Of a DNA stretch of 64,000 nucleotides, positions 39,381-50,300 are shown piece after piece. Within the stretch, counting starts at the first letter, position 1; each line of letters starts with the position of its first letter. The stretch lies in contig CM030942.1 in the NCBI GenBank assembly GCA_018136815.1, positions 1,427,797 to 1,491,796 of the forward strand, written 5' to 3'. The notes under the pieces were generated by a model, which saw only the letters and a program-made list of their open reading frames with translations, had not been told where the DNA came from and ran no database searches. The translations under genes were made by a program, and so were the position numbers. This DNA is from Isochrysis galbana. Its lineage: Eukaryota > Haptophyta > Isochrysidales > Isochrysidaceae.

Positions 39381-40290
39381 GGGTCAGCTCGAGGGCAGGC
39401 CTACGCAGGGCGTGGGAGTGCGAATCACGGCCCGCGCCCACTAGGGGTCTGGGCCAGTGTGATGATTGCCCAGCCCCCAGCCCCTGCCAAAGGGCAGGGG
39501 CTGTGGTTGATTGTACGGGCCCACCCCTGGGGGTGTCCGCGATGGAGAGAGAGAGGGGGGCGCGAGGCCCCCATTGGCCCCTACTTATAAAAGTAGGTTG
39601 ACAGCACCAATTCCCCTCCGGGGGGCTGTCGGTCAACCCCATGCTCTGCCTTCTGGCATGAGCAGGGCAATCAACACAACCACCCAGACCCCCAGTGGGC
39701 GCGGGTTGCGAGCTGCACTCCCAGGCCCGCTTGGGCCTACTCTCGTACTGACTCCCCCCCCCCCCGGTCACCAGGCAGACGGAGGCCTCTGGGCGGCAAG
39801 CGGCACCCAGGGCCACGAGGCAAGCGAGGGAGAGGCAGGGGGGGGGCCAGGGGCTGAGCCCCAGCCTCCACTGCCCCCTGAGCGGCCCTTGCTGCTTGTT
39901 GGCCCTCTCAGTGCCCCCAAACCCCAAAGGACCTCTGAGAGCAAGCCGTGGCGCGCCGCATGGCGACGCGCGGCAGGGAGAGAGGTGGAAGAGAGTGAAG
40001 CGAGCGAGGGAGAGGGGGGGTTTGCACCACCCCCGACCCCGATGGAGTGTGGTGAGAAACGAGACCCGTTTGCGTGGAGGGGCGGCTGGCGACAGGAGGG
40101 AGATGGGAAGGGAGCGGCTCAAGACGTCGACGTCTTGGGATACCCCCGTGGCCCGTGGCAGGTGCATCTCGGGGCGCAGTCACTTATTTCTCGAGGACTG
40201 CTCGCGGCGCGAGTTGTTAATTAAGGGCCGTTCTTTTTCACGGCGAGAGCCCCCCCCCCCCCCCGGTGCTTTTTCCCGGAGAGTCGCCCG
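39378..40290. repeat. Two GC-rich repeat copies in tail-to-tail inverted orientation
   Basis: 39378-39590 matches 32603-32818 on the plus strand and ends in the same hairpin (CCTACTTATAAAAGTAGG). From ~39600 to 40290 the sequence matches the family in reverse complement (CTCGCGCCGCGAGCAGTCCT at its left part). The two halves are diverged relatives rather than a recent palindrome. Confidence 0.7.
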
Positions 40291-40491
40291 ACGTAGGTAC
40301 CCTCTGTGAGGTCTGGCCGGCGGGAGGAGGTGGAAGCATGTCGACGTCTTCGTCGGCTGGGGCGGCGGCCTGCGCGCGCTTGGGCTCCGGTGGCTTCGGG
40401 CGGCCCCGTTGGGGCGTCGTGACTGCGGCGGGCTGGGAGGTGGGAGGCGGCGCGGCGCGCTCCATCGCTAAAACTATAACGATAGTTTTTG
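40238..40491 (-). mobile_element. LINE-type 5' end (MERA start and hairpin)
   Basis: The minus strand opens with AACTATCGTTATAGTT then an ATG at 40465 coding MERAAPPPTSQPAAV, the same start as the LINE at 16807. The frame is Pro/Ala-rich for 75 codons and runs into a C-run. It flows into the GC-rich repeat, linking that repeat family with the LINE 5' end. Confidence 0.6.
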
Positions 40492-41280
40492 AGCGTTGTA
40501 TACCAAAATGGGGGGGGGGGGAATACCTGAATACCTGGTACCTGGAGCCCTCAGGTTGCCCCTTTTCAGTAGTGCACGGGGGGAACGCCGAATGGCGGCG
40601 GCGAGGGGGGGGGGGGGGGGGGAAGCGGGTATGTGCAGGTTGCTTGCGTGCGCGAGAGGCCGCTGCGTAGGCCTATGAGGGCAGCACGCGCAACGCGGCA
40701 AGAATATATATTAGTTAGAACATTATAAGCTGCCATTAGCTTACGACGATCGCACGTGCATCACCACTCATCACCCACTACTACACATTATTGCTGCTGC
40801 GCAGCCCACACACTAATGCACTTGTACTGGTGCCCTCAGTAAAGCGCACACTTCGACAGGAAAACACCACGGCGAATACGAGTAGCTGGAGCTTAGAGCA
40901 GCACTTGGAGCTCTTCTATGGATAGGGGCCGCAAGGGATACGTCCATTGGTGTCAAGAAGAGGGTGCTCACGCGGGAAAGAGTCGCGTACGAAGACAAGT
41001 ATACAAACACGAGAAGGGGGCGGGCACGCAAGAAGGTAAGAAGGTTGGAGACGAGCATCGAGAGGAGTATATCGCGCGCGCAGTGGTGGTGGGGGGCGAT
41101 CTAGATGGAGTAAGGCAGCATCTCTGAAACATCTCCCTAAACACAAAGTTTCTTCTCCCTGCTTGCAACATTTGGTCATTGACATGTCGCCACGAGATAA
41201 ATGGCCGCCCAGCTATCAGCAGCATCATCAATGGCTGTCCGTGGGTGGTGCTCTTTCAAGGAGGGCCGGCGATCAGTCAG
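40492..41280. other. Intergenic, no gene seen
   Basis: Contains a G-run at 40507-40520 and one at 40604-40622. Small frames have no recognisable content. Right part is the 3' flank of the TIR/TPR gene. Confidence 0.4.
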
Positions 41281-42978
41281 TCAAAAACCCTTGCCAAGAA
41301 GGCCACTGGGACCAACGGAGGTGCTGTGCTCCGTAACAGCACCTGGTCCTGGCGCGATCAACAACTGGGCGTCCCGATGGCGCCGTATCTTGAGGAAATC
41401 TTGATGCACCTTTTCAGCCGCGTCTGTTTTGCCAAGCATTCGCAACACCGACGCCAGGTTCTCAACCAGCGCGAGAGTAGAGTAGTAATGCTTTGCCTCG
41501 CTCAAATCGGCATTGCGGGAGTACGAAAGCTCGAGAGCTTTGCGATGTAGGGCCTCGGCCTCGCCCAACCGCCCTCGTGCCTGTATGATGATTCCAAGAT
41601 TAGTGGTTGACTCCTGAAGGACCTGTTCGTGTGGTCGGAGGCATGCGCGACTCGTGTAGAGGGTTTCGCGCTGCATCTCCTCTGCCTCTTCCAATTTACC
41701 CTGACCTTTGAGCGCCAGCGCCAAATTGTTCAGCGTCTTCAGCGTCTTCACATTTGCATTCGACGTTCCCCACTGCGTAAGCATCTTTAGATAGTGCCGA
41801 TGCATTGCCTCCGCTTCAAGGTAATGGCCTTGCAGGTTCAATATTTCGGACAATGGAGCGAAAATTGGTGATTTAGCCCTCTCATCATAAGGCAGCTTAG
41901 CCAACATCTCTCGGCCTACATGGACGAGCCACTCGCGCACCAAGCCGATGACCTGCGCGTTGAATTCGTTCAAGCCAATGGTTGATTCAGCCACTTCACG
42001 GATGATCTTCTTGTCCGGGTGGTGGTGCGCAAGTGCCCTGCGAATATCCACAAGCGCAAGGTCCGACACAAGTGCTTTGAACTTTTTTGGCAGGCCCTTT
42101 TCAAGGCTAGCCGCATCGGCGGTTCCAAGGGCGAAGTCCAGCCGGGCGCCGGTTTGGGCGACCGACGCCAGTTCCCAAAGGCACCAAGATCGCGTCAAAG
42201 GAATCGGAGCATTCCATGGTGAGAGCACAAGGCAGGCCTTCCCGATATTTCCGATGCCGCGCTGATACGTCTCCGTCCACCAGATCTTCGGCCTCACCGC
42301 ACTTTGGTGTTGGTTGACGACGAACACGTCCAGCCAGACATAGACGTTCTCTGGTGCCGGAAGGCTCAATATGTAAGCCTCCAACGCGTCGACTAGGTCC
42401 AAAAAGTCGTACTTCAAAGTGTGGCTAATGAAGACGTTCGCCTTGCCCGTCAAGCCATTGTGCATGCCGCTCTCCTCAAGGCGCTGAAGAGCCTCAGCGA
42501 GGGACGACTGGGACGGTGCGGTGATTGGCTTAATGAAATAACGGCAAACCTCATCAGTCGTCTTACGGCGTAGCTTGCCCTCGTACGCAGCGCAGAATTC
42601 TCGCAGGCATGCGAGTGAGATACCCGTCTCAGGGAACGGGGCCAGCTTGGCCACGCAACTTGCATGCACCTGCAGGCGCTCGCGTGCGTCGCCCTCCAAC
42701 TCGAGCTCGAGCTCGTCGGGAGTGACGATGGCAAGTACTCGTGCGCCTGTTCCATCCAGCTCGGCCCGCCGTGGCACGCCGCTCAGTCGCACAAGGTCAC
42801 CCTCAGACACCGACGCGTCCTGTAACGGCGGCAATGAAGTCATTCGCTTCCACACACTCGGCGTGGTCATGTCTGCGGTGCGCGCGGCCGGGCCGGCGCG
42901 GCGCTTGACGTCAGTTTGTTGCTCAATGGAGCGTTCGCTGCCCGCACTGCTCGATTCGCGGCTGGAGCTGTTGCCCAT
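41281..42978 (-). CDS. TIR-like and TPR protein with N-myristoylation signal
   Basis: 565-aa intronless gene. The ATG at 42978 starts MGNSSSRESS, a good N-myristoylation signal (Gly2, Ser6), which favours it over the open upstream frame, a poly-Gly artefact of C-runs. Residues ~181-285 form a TIR-like domain: NVFISHTLKYDFLDLVDALE, VYVWLDVFVVNQHQ, then LVLSPWNAPIPLTRSWCLWEL; the last block matches the SxWCLxEL motif whose Glu is catalytic in NAD-cleaving TIR domains. The C-terminal third (~370-545) is kinesin-light-chain-type TPR repeats (ALKGQGKLEEAEEMQRETL, RGRLGEAEALHRKALEL, LRMLGKTDAAEKVHQDFL). Predicted membrane-tethered signalling protein; whether it cleaves NAD is inference. Similar TIR-like/TPR proteins are frequent in algae. 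Confidence 0.72.
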   Translation of the reverse strand: MGNSSSRESSSAGSERSIEQQTDVKRRAGPAARTADMTTPSVWKRMTSLPPLQDASVSEGDLVRLSGVPRRAELDGTGARVLAIVTPDELELELEGDARERLQVHASCVAKLAPFPETGISLACLREFCAAYEGKLRRKTTDEVCRYFIKPITAPSQSSLAEALQRLEESGMHNGLTGKANVFISHTLKYDFLDLVDALEAYILSLPAPENVYVWLDVFVVNQHQSAVRPKIWWTETYQRGIGNIGKACLVLSPWNAPIPLTRSWCLWELASVAQTGARLDFALGTADAASLEKGLPKKFKALVSDLALVDIRRALAHHHPDKKIIREVAESTIGLNEFNAQVIGLVREWLVHVGREMLAKLPYDERAKSPIFAPLSEILNLQGHYLEAEAMHRHYLKMLTQWGTSNANVKTLKTLNNLALALKGQGKLEEAEEMQRETLYTSRACLRPHEQVLQESTTNLGIIIQARGRLGEAEALHRKALELSYSRNADLSEAKHYYSTLALVENLASVLRMLGKTDAAEKVHQDFLKIRRHRDAQLLIAPGPGAVTEHSTSVGPSGLLGKGF

Positions 42979-43059
42979 CGAAAGCGAGCAGCAGAGAGAG
43001 AGGCTAGGGGAGGCAGAGTGATGAGTGGCGAGGCCGGCGATGCAGCGGGCGAGTGGTAC

Positions 43060-43160
43060 TCTGCAAGGTCCCCCCCCCCCCCCCCCCCCCGCCAGCGCCC
43101 CCCCCTCCCCGTCGCCCCCCCCCCCGCCCCCCCCCCCCGTCCCCCCCCCCCGCCGGGACC
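43060..43160 (-). repeat. Poly-C/G tract upstream of the TIR/TPR gene
   Basis: C-runs of 6-20 interrupted by single G or A. Creates false poly-Pro and poly-Gly frames. Confidence 0.9.
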
Positions 43161-43884
43161 TCGAGCTCCAGCTTGACCCCCCCCTCTTACTACTCGCTAT
43201 CTCCTGTATCTCGGACTGGATGCAAACCACCGCTCCACCGTGGACCGGAAGTAACGGACAACGTGGAGGCCGAGTACAGAGCCCTGAAAGGAAGCTGAGC
43301 CGAGAGCCGCCATCAAGAAGACGGGCGATATCGAGCGTTTGGCTTCCGAAGCCTGTCCATAAACGGGCACAGCTCTCACGATCTTAGACTTCAAAGCTGT
43401 GACCCGAGGGGCGCGCGAATCGGCCAGAGGGACCGCCCCCACTGACGCCCAACGGCCGGCCACGGCGCGTCTCTGCGGCGATGGGTCTCGAGGTTCCGAC
43501 GGGCGCGATCCTCAGATCCTTGCTTCACGTGCACACCGATGGCCGTTAGAGAAGCAAAAGCAAGCCATCTCCCCCCCCCCCCCCCCCTCCCCTTACGGGC
43601 ACCTACACATCTCGATCTCCACCCGAGGCGTCGGGAGCTGCTTGATGGTTGTGGAGGTGGGGGAGAATCAACGAATCAACGCACATGAATCATGAAGGGG
43701 CGTACAGCGTACGAGCCGGGAGAACATTTCCTCAAATCAACCCGGCGGGAGTAGTTGAGAGAAGGTGCAACTTGAGGTTTGGAGTTTTCCTACCTCCCAA
43801 TGTTGGCAAAAAAGTAGTAGAGGCTGCCGCTTCGTGCGCGTGCCCGCTTCGTGGGCGTGCCCCTGTTCCCCCCCCCCGGCAATC
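43161..43884. other. Intergenic, no gene seen
   Basis: Includes another C-run at 43571-43592. No supported gene on either strand. Confidence 0.4.
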
Positions 43885-44205
43885 ATGGCCCCCAGGAAGC
43901 CCGCCAGCAAGCCCAAGCCGCCGAGGGGCCACTACACAGTCCATGCCCGCGATACGCGCGCAGAACAGCGGGCGCGCGTCGTCGAAGACGTGCGCAGAGC
44001 AGCCGCGCACTGCCGCTCGCACAGCGTTGGCGTCAAGGCCGCGCTTGCAACAGGGCATTTCCCGGAGGCAACGCGCGGCAAAGTGGCGTGGGAGCTGAAG
44101 AGGGGCACCTCTGATGATGACTCCCCACGGGATGCCAACCAACAGCTTCTCACAAACGCTGAGAGGCTCAAGTTGGCATCACGACCCCGGGTTCATGTTA
44201 TGTGA
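43885..44205 (+). CDS. Small unknown ORF, possible truncated transposase N terminus
   Basis: 106-aa frame from ATG (MAPRKPASKPKPPRGHYTVH). Basic N terminus, a helical middle (RARVVEDVRRAAAHCRSHSV), and ends NAERLKLASRPRVHVM. The basic start plus an L-x-x-A-E-x-L-type end suggests the DNA-binding beginning of a Tc1/pogo-like transposase cut short, but this is weak. No family recognised. Confidence 0.3.
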   Translation: MAPRKPASKPKPPRGHYTVHARDTRAEQRARVVEDVRRAAAHCRSHSVGVKAALATGHFPEATRGKVAWELKRGTSDDDSPRDANQQLLTNAERLKLASRPRVHVM

Positions 44206-44832
44206 CAACTGTGGGAACTTGAACAAAGGGTGGTGCAAGAAGAGAGAGTGTGTGAAGTGGCGCAAGAGTCCCGTTTCAGTGGCTAGTGCCCTCGTTGTGG
44301 GCCTTGAGAGTGGTGTTTGTGCCTCCGGCGCCGCCTCCGACGTTGGGGCCTGTCCATGAGCGGCTCCTGGTTCCGTGTTCCGTGCGCGTGCGTATCTAAA
44401 ATGTCATTGTGAGTCACCATGTGCATCAATCAGAAAAAAAAGCACATGTCGGCGCACAGCATGCCTAGGGGCACCTTTTATCCAGTGGCAGCCACCTCTA
44501 GTTGTCAACGGGCCGATTTTCATTTTCACCCATAGAAATGGGGCATGCCCATGAATGAAGCGGCAGCCTCTAGGAGTACCTCTGATGACCCCGTCGGTCG
44601 ACGTCATGTTCATGCTTGCCATCTTGTATGAGTCAGTGAGTCAATGATGGGGCATAAGTATTGAGATCAGGTTTTATATGTGAGTATCTCAGTTCAAATG
44701 TCAGTTAATTGTCGGTTGTCGGAGCGAAGCTCGTTTCCTCTTTGGAAACGAGCCGCGGAGGCGCACCGGCGGCTAGCGCGGCGCACGGTTCGTCCCCCGC
44801 ACCATTCTCTATCGTGCATCTCGATCGCCCGG
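44206..44832. other. Intergenic, no gene seen
   Basis: No supported gene. Low-confidence frames only. Confidence 0.4.
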
Positions 44833-45231
44833 ATGGTGCTGGCTCCCGCCGAGCAAGCACGGGCTGAAGCGCTACGCCACCCCCAGGTGACAGAGGGCGC
44901 CTTCGCAATCAACCATATCGACGAGGTTGTCCGGATGGTGAAGGAACGCCTCGGAGCGTCCCAACCCTCTGCCCGCAAATCCGAGAAACCTAAGCCCTCG
45001 GCCGGAAGTTCCAACGATCGACGGGGCTCGGATCGCAAAACAACTCGCGTTGATCACACCAAGGAGCCACCACCCGCTTCCTCTGGAAACGGATTGCCCC
45101 CACTCGACGCCCCCCCGCCGCAGAAGAGTCGCCGTTGCGCCGCTCCCGCCGATGGCCTCGGCCACCCTGAGGGTGCTAAGTGGGACCAAGACTCGTGGCG
45201 TAACGCCAAAGTGGACTTCGATCCCATGTGA
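44833..45231 (+). CDS. Unknown small ORF
   Basis: 132-aa frame from ATG (MVLAPAEQARAEALRHPQ), Pro/Ser/Lys-rich after the first 50 residues. It sits beside gypsy-type sequence and could be a gag remnant, but nothing specific supports that. No function can be given. Confidence 0.25.
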   Translation: MVLAPAEQARAEALRHPQVTEGAFAINHIDEVVRMVKERLGASQPSARKSEKPKPSAGSSNDRRGSDRKTTRVDHTKEPPPASSGNGLPPLDAPPPQKSRRCAAPADGLGHPEGAKWDQDSWRNAKVDFDPM

Positions 45232-45534
45232 TGAAGGAAAGAAAGGAGAAACGGCGAAGTTCTGGTTTGAAATGTCAAGAATGTGCACTGAACCAGAAAG
45301 ATTACGAGGACGCCATCAGGATGGACCCGCCACGCCCCGTTGTCGGAGCTACGGCTGTCCAGGTGCTTCTTTATATATTCATATTCCGGATGTCGAAGTC
45401 GCTAGTCTGGGGCATGTTTCATGTTATTATTCTTGTACACATATTTTTACGCACCGCTCGAGCGAGATGGGGATCCTACAATCTACAATGAGAGACATGT
45501 GGACAGTGATTTCAACGAGATATCGACGCGCGAC

Positions 45535-46767
45535 TGTCGAACACGCGATGACTACAGGCTCATAGGCAGAGGGCCGTTCGACCGAGCCGGCAGCTGACGC
45601 GGCCGTAGAAGGTTCGTTGATTGCTGTTTGCGGGAAGATGTCTACAAGGTCATAGTAGGAGTCGGGTCTAAAAGTGTCTGCCATCGAGCGCTACGAGCGA
45701 CGAGGTAGAATGAGGGTCGGAGGAGGGCGACGCGTGGCGTCGGAGAGTAGAGACGAGGCTAGCTAGCAAGCTAGTGGCAGAGAGAGAGAGAGTGAGAATG
45801 AGAGCTTCTTAGGTCCGAGGTAGACACGGGAGACTACAACGCAAGGTCCCAAAAAGATAAGGGCACACAGAACCACACACACTAAACTAAACGGGAACAT
45901 CAGCCGACAGGCCAGGCTAGAAGTGGCGTGAGCGGAGGAGGTTAACCATACGCGAGACCCCTGGGTGGCCTAGGTAGTCGTGGTAGGCTCGTAGGTAGCG
46001 CTCTCGGAGCGCCTTAGGAACATAGAGCCGTGGAGAGCCGGGATGGTCGGCCCTGTAGAGTAGACCGGCGGGGGAGGCAATCCACTTAGGATCACTTTCC
46101 GCCGGGTCGGGAGTGGCGCCGTCGGAGAGGGCTCGTTGTGCGTAGTCGTCTAGACGAGTAGCCTCGACAATCTCATCTAGCGTAGGTGTACCCACGGCGA
46201 GGTAGTCGGCCGAGATAGAGGCCGTGTCGACAGTGGTCGGTCCTAAGCCCCGGGACTCAGCCTGCCTGCGTCGGGCAGTAAGAGTCCGGGTGGATCCGAA
46301 GAAGTGGACCCCTTGTGGGCCAAAGGAAGTTCCCGCTGCTCCCATGGACAGAGGGGGAGCGGGATTGTGAGAGGGCGCGGTCGTAGGCGTCAAGGCGGAA
46401 TTTGTGCTTGTCGAACACGCGATGACTACAGGCTCATAGGCAGAGGGCCGTTCGACCGAGCCGGCAGCTGACGCGGCCGTAGAAGGTTCGTTGATTGCTG
46501 TTTGCGGGAAGATGGCTGAAAGGTCATAATAGGAGTCGGGTCTGAAAGTGTCTGCCATCGAGCGCTACGAGCGACGAGGTAGAATGAGGGTCGGAGGAGG
46601 GCGACGCGTGGCGTCGGAGAGTAGAGACAAGGCTAGCTAGCGCGAGCTAGTGGCAGAGAGAGAGAGTGAGAATGAGAGCTTCTTAGGTCCGAGGTAGACA
46701 CGGGAGACTACAACGCAAGATCCCAAAAAGATAAGGACACAGAACCACACACACTAAACTAAACGGG
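45535..46767 (-). mobile_element. Tandemly duplicated Ty3/gypsy remnant
   Basis: Two ~360-bp direct repeats (45535-45895 and 46409-46767) flank 513 bp. Each repeat encodes on the minus strand the same start, MADTFRPDSYYDL and an Ala/Ser-rich stretch. The part between encodes the integrase zinc-binding (H2C2) N terminus. A repeat unit of ~873 bp is thus duplicated one and a half times; the repeats could be LTR plus gag start, or a local duplication. Confidence 0.65.
45917..46558 (-). pseudogene. gypsy polyprotein remnant: gag start joined to integrase H2C2 domain
   Basis: 213-codon open frame starting MADTFRPDSYYDLSA. After ~60 Ser/Pro-rich residues come KWIASPAGLLYRAD, LYVPKALRERYLRAYHDYLG and HPGVSRMVNLLRSRHF; the His-His part of the HHCC zinc finger of Ty3/gypsy integrase is clear, while the two Cys and the catalytic core are missing because the frame ends. 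RT and protease are absent. Confidence 0.65.
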
Positions 46768-47548
46768 GCGAAAACTAACCACACCTGGACGGACGGCCAA
46801 GCGTCGGCACCAGGGCAACTCAGCAACGCGCAGACATGCGACAGAGGGGTCGGCACAACGAGGACAGACCTCGCTGGGGAGCTATGACCGATACACGGAG
46901 AGAAGACAAAAGACAGTCATGGAACATTTGATGACATCGAGAGAAAGTAAGAGAAGAGGCGGTATACCAATCAACGAGACCTTGAGGCTTAAAATAACCC
47001 ACAGATTAGAAGTAAAAGTCTGTCATCGTATGGAATACGACAGCGACCCTGCCCGAATCGAGTGACTGGCGTGTAAGACCACGTGTGTGCTTCCACATAT
47101 GTCTAGTGTCAAGTGTCAAGTAAGTTCCAGGTGACAACGGAAGGTGCTATAGCAAGGATGGGGATGAATGAACGCTTCTGGTCTTCCATGAACTTGAGGC
47201 CTTCCATGAACTTGGGGCCTTTGTGCCCATTCTCCCACTTGGCCGGTGCGTGGTAGCAAGCGATTTCCAAATGATTTCCTCGCTCGTCGCTATGGTCGTG
47301 GTGCCGGCTACCTCTCCTAGGTAATTTGTGTGTGTGTAGCCATATGTTATTTAGCTTGCTTACGTATTTCGTGTTTGCTTGGCTTTTCTTCGTCCATGAC
47401 TTTAATTTCTTTCGATCGTGACGTAATCCATCTTACACCCCACAGCCTACCTGACCGTCTCACAGCGCCAAGCACCAATTCTTTCGTGTCTCAGCCCAAT
47501 GCCTAACCTCACACTCGCGCGAAATCTTTTTATGAGCCGTGCTACACC
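46768..47548. other. Intergenic, no gene seen
   Basis: AT-richer in the right part. 47130-47180 repeats sequence of the Harbinger derivative at 34.95 kb (CCAGGTGACAACGGAAGGTG). No gene supported. Confidence 0.45.
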
Positions 47549-50167
47549 CTAAGTCTCGGAAGCATCCTCCGTAGAGTCATACCCCTCTCCCACCATCTCA
47601 AAAAAATTGTTGAGCAAGGCCTCCAATTTCTTATACACGTCAGGCCGCGCCTCCAGCCGTCGCAGATAGTTGCTGGCCTCGAGCGCCGCTTTTGAAGGTG
47701 GTCCACGCTCGTTGCCATCGGCAGACGCTTCCCGAAGCGCCTCGCGCGACACCTTTTGCGCTTCACGCCACAGGTTCGAAGCTACCGAGCCCGCAAACTT
47801 CTTGGTCAAGATGGGCAAGAACGTCTTGCAAGTATGGAGGCAATTGTCAGTGAGCGCGGAGCGGGGTCACGCTAGACGATCACGTGTGTAAGCAACGCGA
47901 GCTCAGCATACCCATACACCGCAGGGGCTTGTCGCACCTGTGTGAGCGAGGCAGTGCGCAAATCGAGATGCATCAACCAGATAATCCTAGCACTCGACCT
48001 CGTCTTTGGCTCAATCAGCATCTTCACGGCGCCCAGGTGCGCGAGCGGCACGCCCGAGGCAGCGGCAGGACGCTGCACAGCGGGGGACTCGGACACTGAG
48101 TGACCGAGAAGTACGAGAGAATTGCGCTCGTAGAGGCAGTCTACCAAGGAAAAGTGCACCAACGCTCCTAACACATTTGCAAGGCCAACGGGCTTCAACC
48201 CAAGGTTCCGAACAAGGACAAAGGCGAGGGCGTCTGTGTTTTGCGCAATGGTCGCTAGCTGTGCGAAAACGGTCGAGGAAGACGTAGATGAAATGAGCCG
48301 AGAGCATCCTCGGGGCAGACACGGCCAACCGCATCTCCCACTTTGATGGCGCGCGCGCACCTCGTTTAAACATCGGCAGGTCGAATTGCAGCCAAACAAT
48401 CCTCTCCAACGGTTCGGGTGAGTGGACAACTTCGGCGGCAGTGCAGAGTGGCAGCCATTTGGGCCACGCGTCGGTCTACATGTGAGGGGACGATACAAGC
48501 TTAGATAGCCGAGCGCAAGCGCAGAGTAGAGCGAAAAGCATTGAGGGGCCACACGTGCAAAGAGTCGGTGAAAATGAAACGAGCTCTTCACGTCACCGCT
48601 CGCCGTCAAAAAGTTGGAAGGTGCTCGCTATCGCCCAACATAAACGCCATAGAATGCGAAACGAAATGGGTGCTTGGAGGTGACGTCGTCCACCCTCCGA
48701 GGGACATGTGCAAGCAAGGAACGGCACCTACCTCATATGCAACTGCTATTGCATGCTTGAGCTGTGCCCCTTTCATTTCTCCATCGATTCTGAACCAGAA
48801 GGATCCATCGTTGGCATCCGCTGGCCGCCAATCCGTACGCACGCCCGACGATTCTCCTGCCAGTCGCCAGCCAGAGGATGAGGTTGAGGTAGCGCGCGAT
48901 GCCTCGCTCCTTAGACCGGACGCGCTTGACGATGATCCACCGTCTGGCATAGCAGGCGCTAGTGCTGCATCGGCTAGAGACGCAAGCTCGCTAGCGTCTG
49001 GAGCAGCGGCTGTGATTGAGGAGGGTCCAGCAGATGAAGGAGATGGAGCGACAGACGAGCGCTGGGGTGGCGGCGTGGATACGCGGCCTTTTTGCACGCG
49101 TTGCTCATCCATCTCACGGAGCGTGGTGGATACTTGTTGAGAACGGGCCCGGAGACCTTGAAGAGTAGCGCGAAGGGTTGTGAGCCACTGGCGTTCTTGA
49201 GGGTCGCGCTGCGAAAGGCAAGCGCGAGTAACGAGCTTCTCGATCGGCTTGAGTACCTGTGTAAAGGGAGAAAAGAGAAGGGTGTGCAAGAAATAAGTGC
49301 ACGAGTCGCGATGAATCTGAATGGTCCAGGCAGTGCGTACATTTGAATGCAAATGGCGTGTCTACCGACACAAACATTAGATTGGAGATGTATACCAGCT
49401 CCGAGGGCAGCCGGTGCGACGGTGGTGGTGCTGTGGGTGGGATATTCGACCACAACTATAGGAAATGAGAAGTAAACGGGGAATCCCGTCCTGAACAACG
49501 ACGCATACCTGCCCTGCTGCAACTAGCCTCCGTGCGCGCACATGCCGCACCATCTCTCTAATCCCCTCTCCAAGCTCAACTCCATGCTCCGCATAGAGCG
49601 TTGCGGACTCAGAGAAAAGTTCCTCCATGAGTTCTTCGAGCTGGGTGGCGAAAGTAGACAGAGCCATCGGCGGCGCATTCTCGCTATCAGCCGTTGCAGA
49701 TGGCGCGAGCAGTTCGACATTTAGGCGGCTTGCACGCAAAGCCGCCTCTGCCTCCTTCAAACGGGTTCGGGCCATTTGCAGCTCCGCTGCCGAGGGACGC
49801 CCGCCATCCGCTACTGAATCTGCAGCGATGACGTGCCGATACGCAGCGACCGCTTTGGGGTAGTCGCCAAGCTGAGGGCAGGAGGGGAAGGCAGCGGAGC
49901 AAATGAACATCGAAAGGCACATATAGACAAGAGTCTGCATTTCAAACCTTGCTCGTCTTGAATCCACCTGCTACTTCATGGCATGTGCCGGAGCCCCCGC
50001 CCTACCTTGAGCCGTAGGTTTGCTGCTGAGAGGGCGGTGCTGATCTTCGGCTGAAGGGCATACGCCCTTTCGATGAGCTCGCACGCCTTGCGATACTTGC
50101 CCTCCTTGTTGTAGACCTTTGCACGGGCAAAGAGATCGTCGGCGCTCTCGGTCGGTTCGTCAGTCAT
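47549..50167 (-). CDS. TPR-START domain protein
   Basis: Multi-exon gene on the minus strand. Well-supported exons: 50006-50167, 49509-49871, 48732-49256, the last exon 47549-47824 and part of 47938-48475; a third exon starts at 49455 and probably ends at 49366. Introns are GT-AG. The N terminus MTDEPTESADDLFARAKVYN continues as TPR (EGKYRKACELIERAYALQP, LGDYPKAVAAYRHVI). A Ser/Ala-rich linker leads to a START lipid-binding domain from FWFRIDGEMKG, through WPKWLPLCTAAEVVHSPEP, VWLQFDLPMFK, DCLYERNSLVLLGHS, IIWLMHLDLR to TFLPILTKKFAGS. Within 47938-48475 at least one more intron is needed to join two frames; its site is unresolved. Role: sterol/phospholipid binding is family-level inference. 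Confidence 0.62.
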
Positions 50168-50300
50168 CTGAGAAGACCAGCGTCGCACGCCCGAGGGAGT
50201 CAGAGAGCGTACCGAAGAGGTTTGAGCCTGCTGCCATGGACCAACTTTTCACGTTGAAACGTGAGCGGGTGCGCTTGCAAGGGGGCGACGGTGTCGAGGC

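Noticed and set aside
42979-43230. N-terminal extension of the TIR/TPR protein
   Set aside because: Poly-Gly from C-runs; the MGNSSSRE start at 42978 is a good myristoylation signal.
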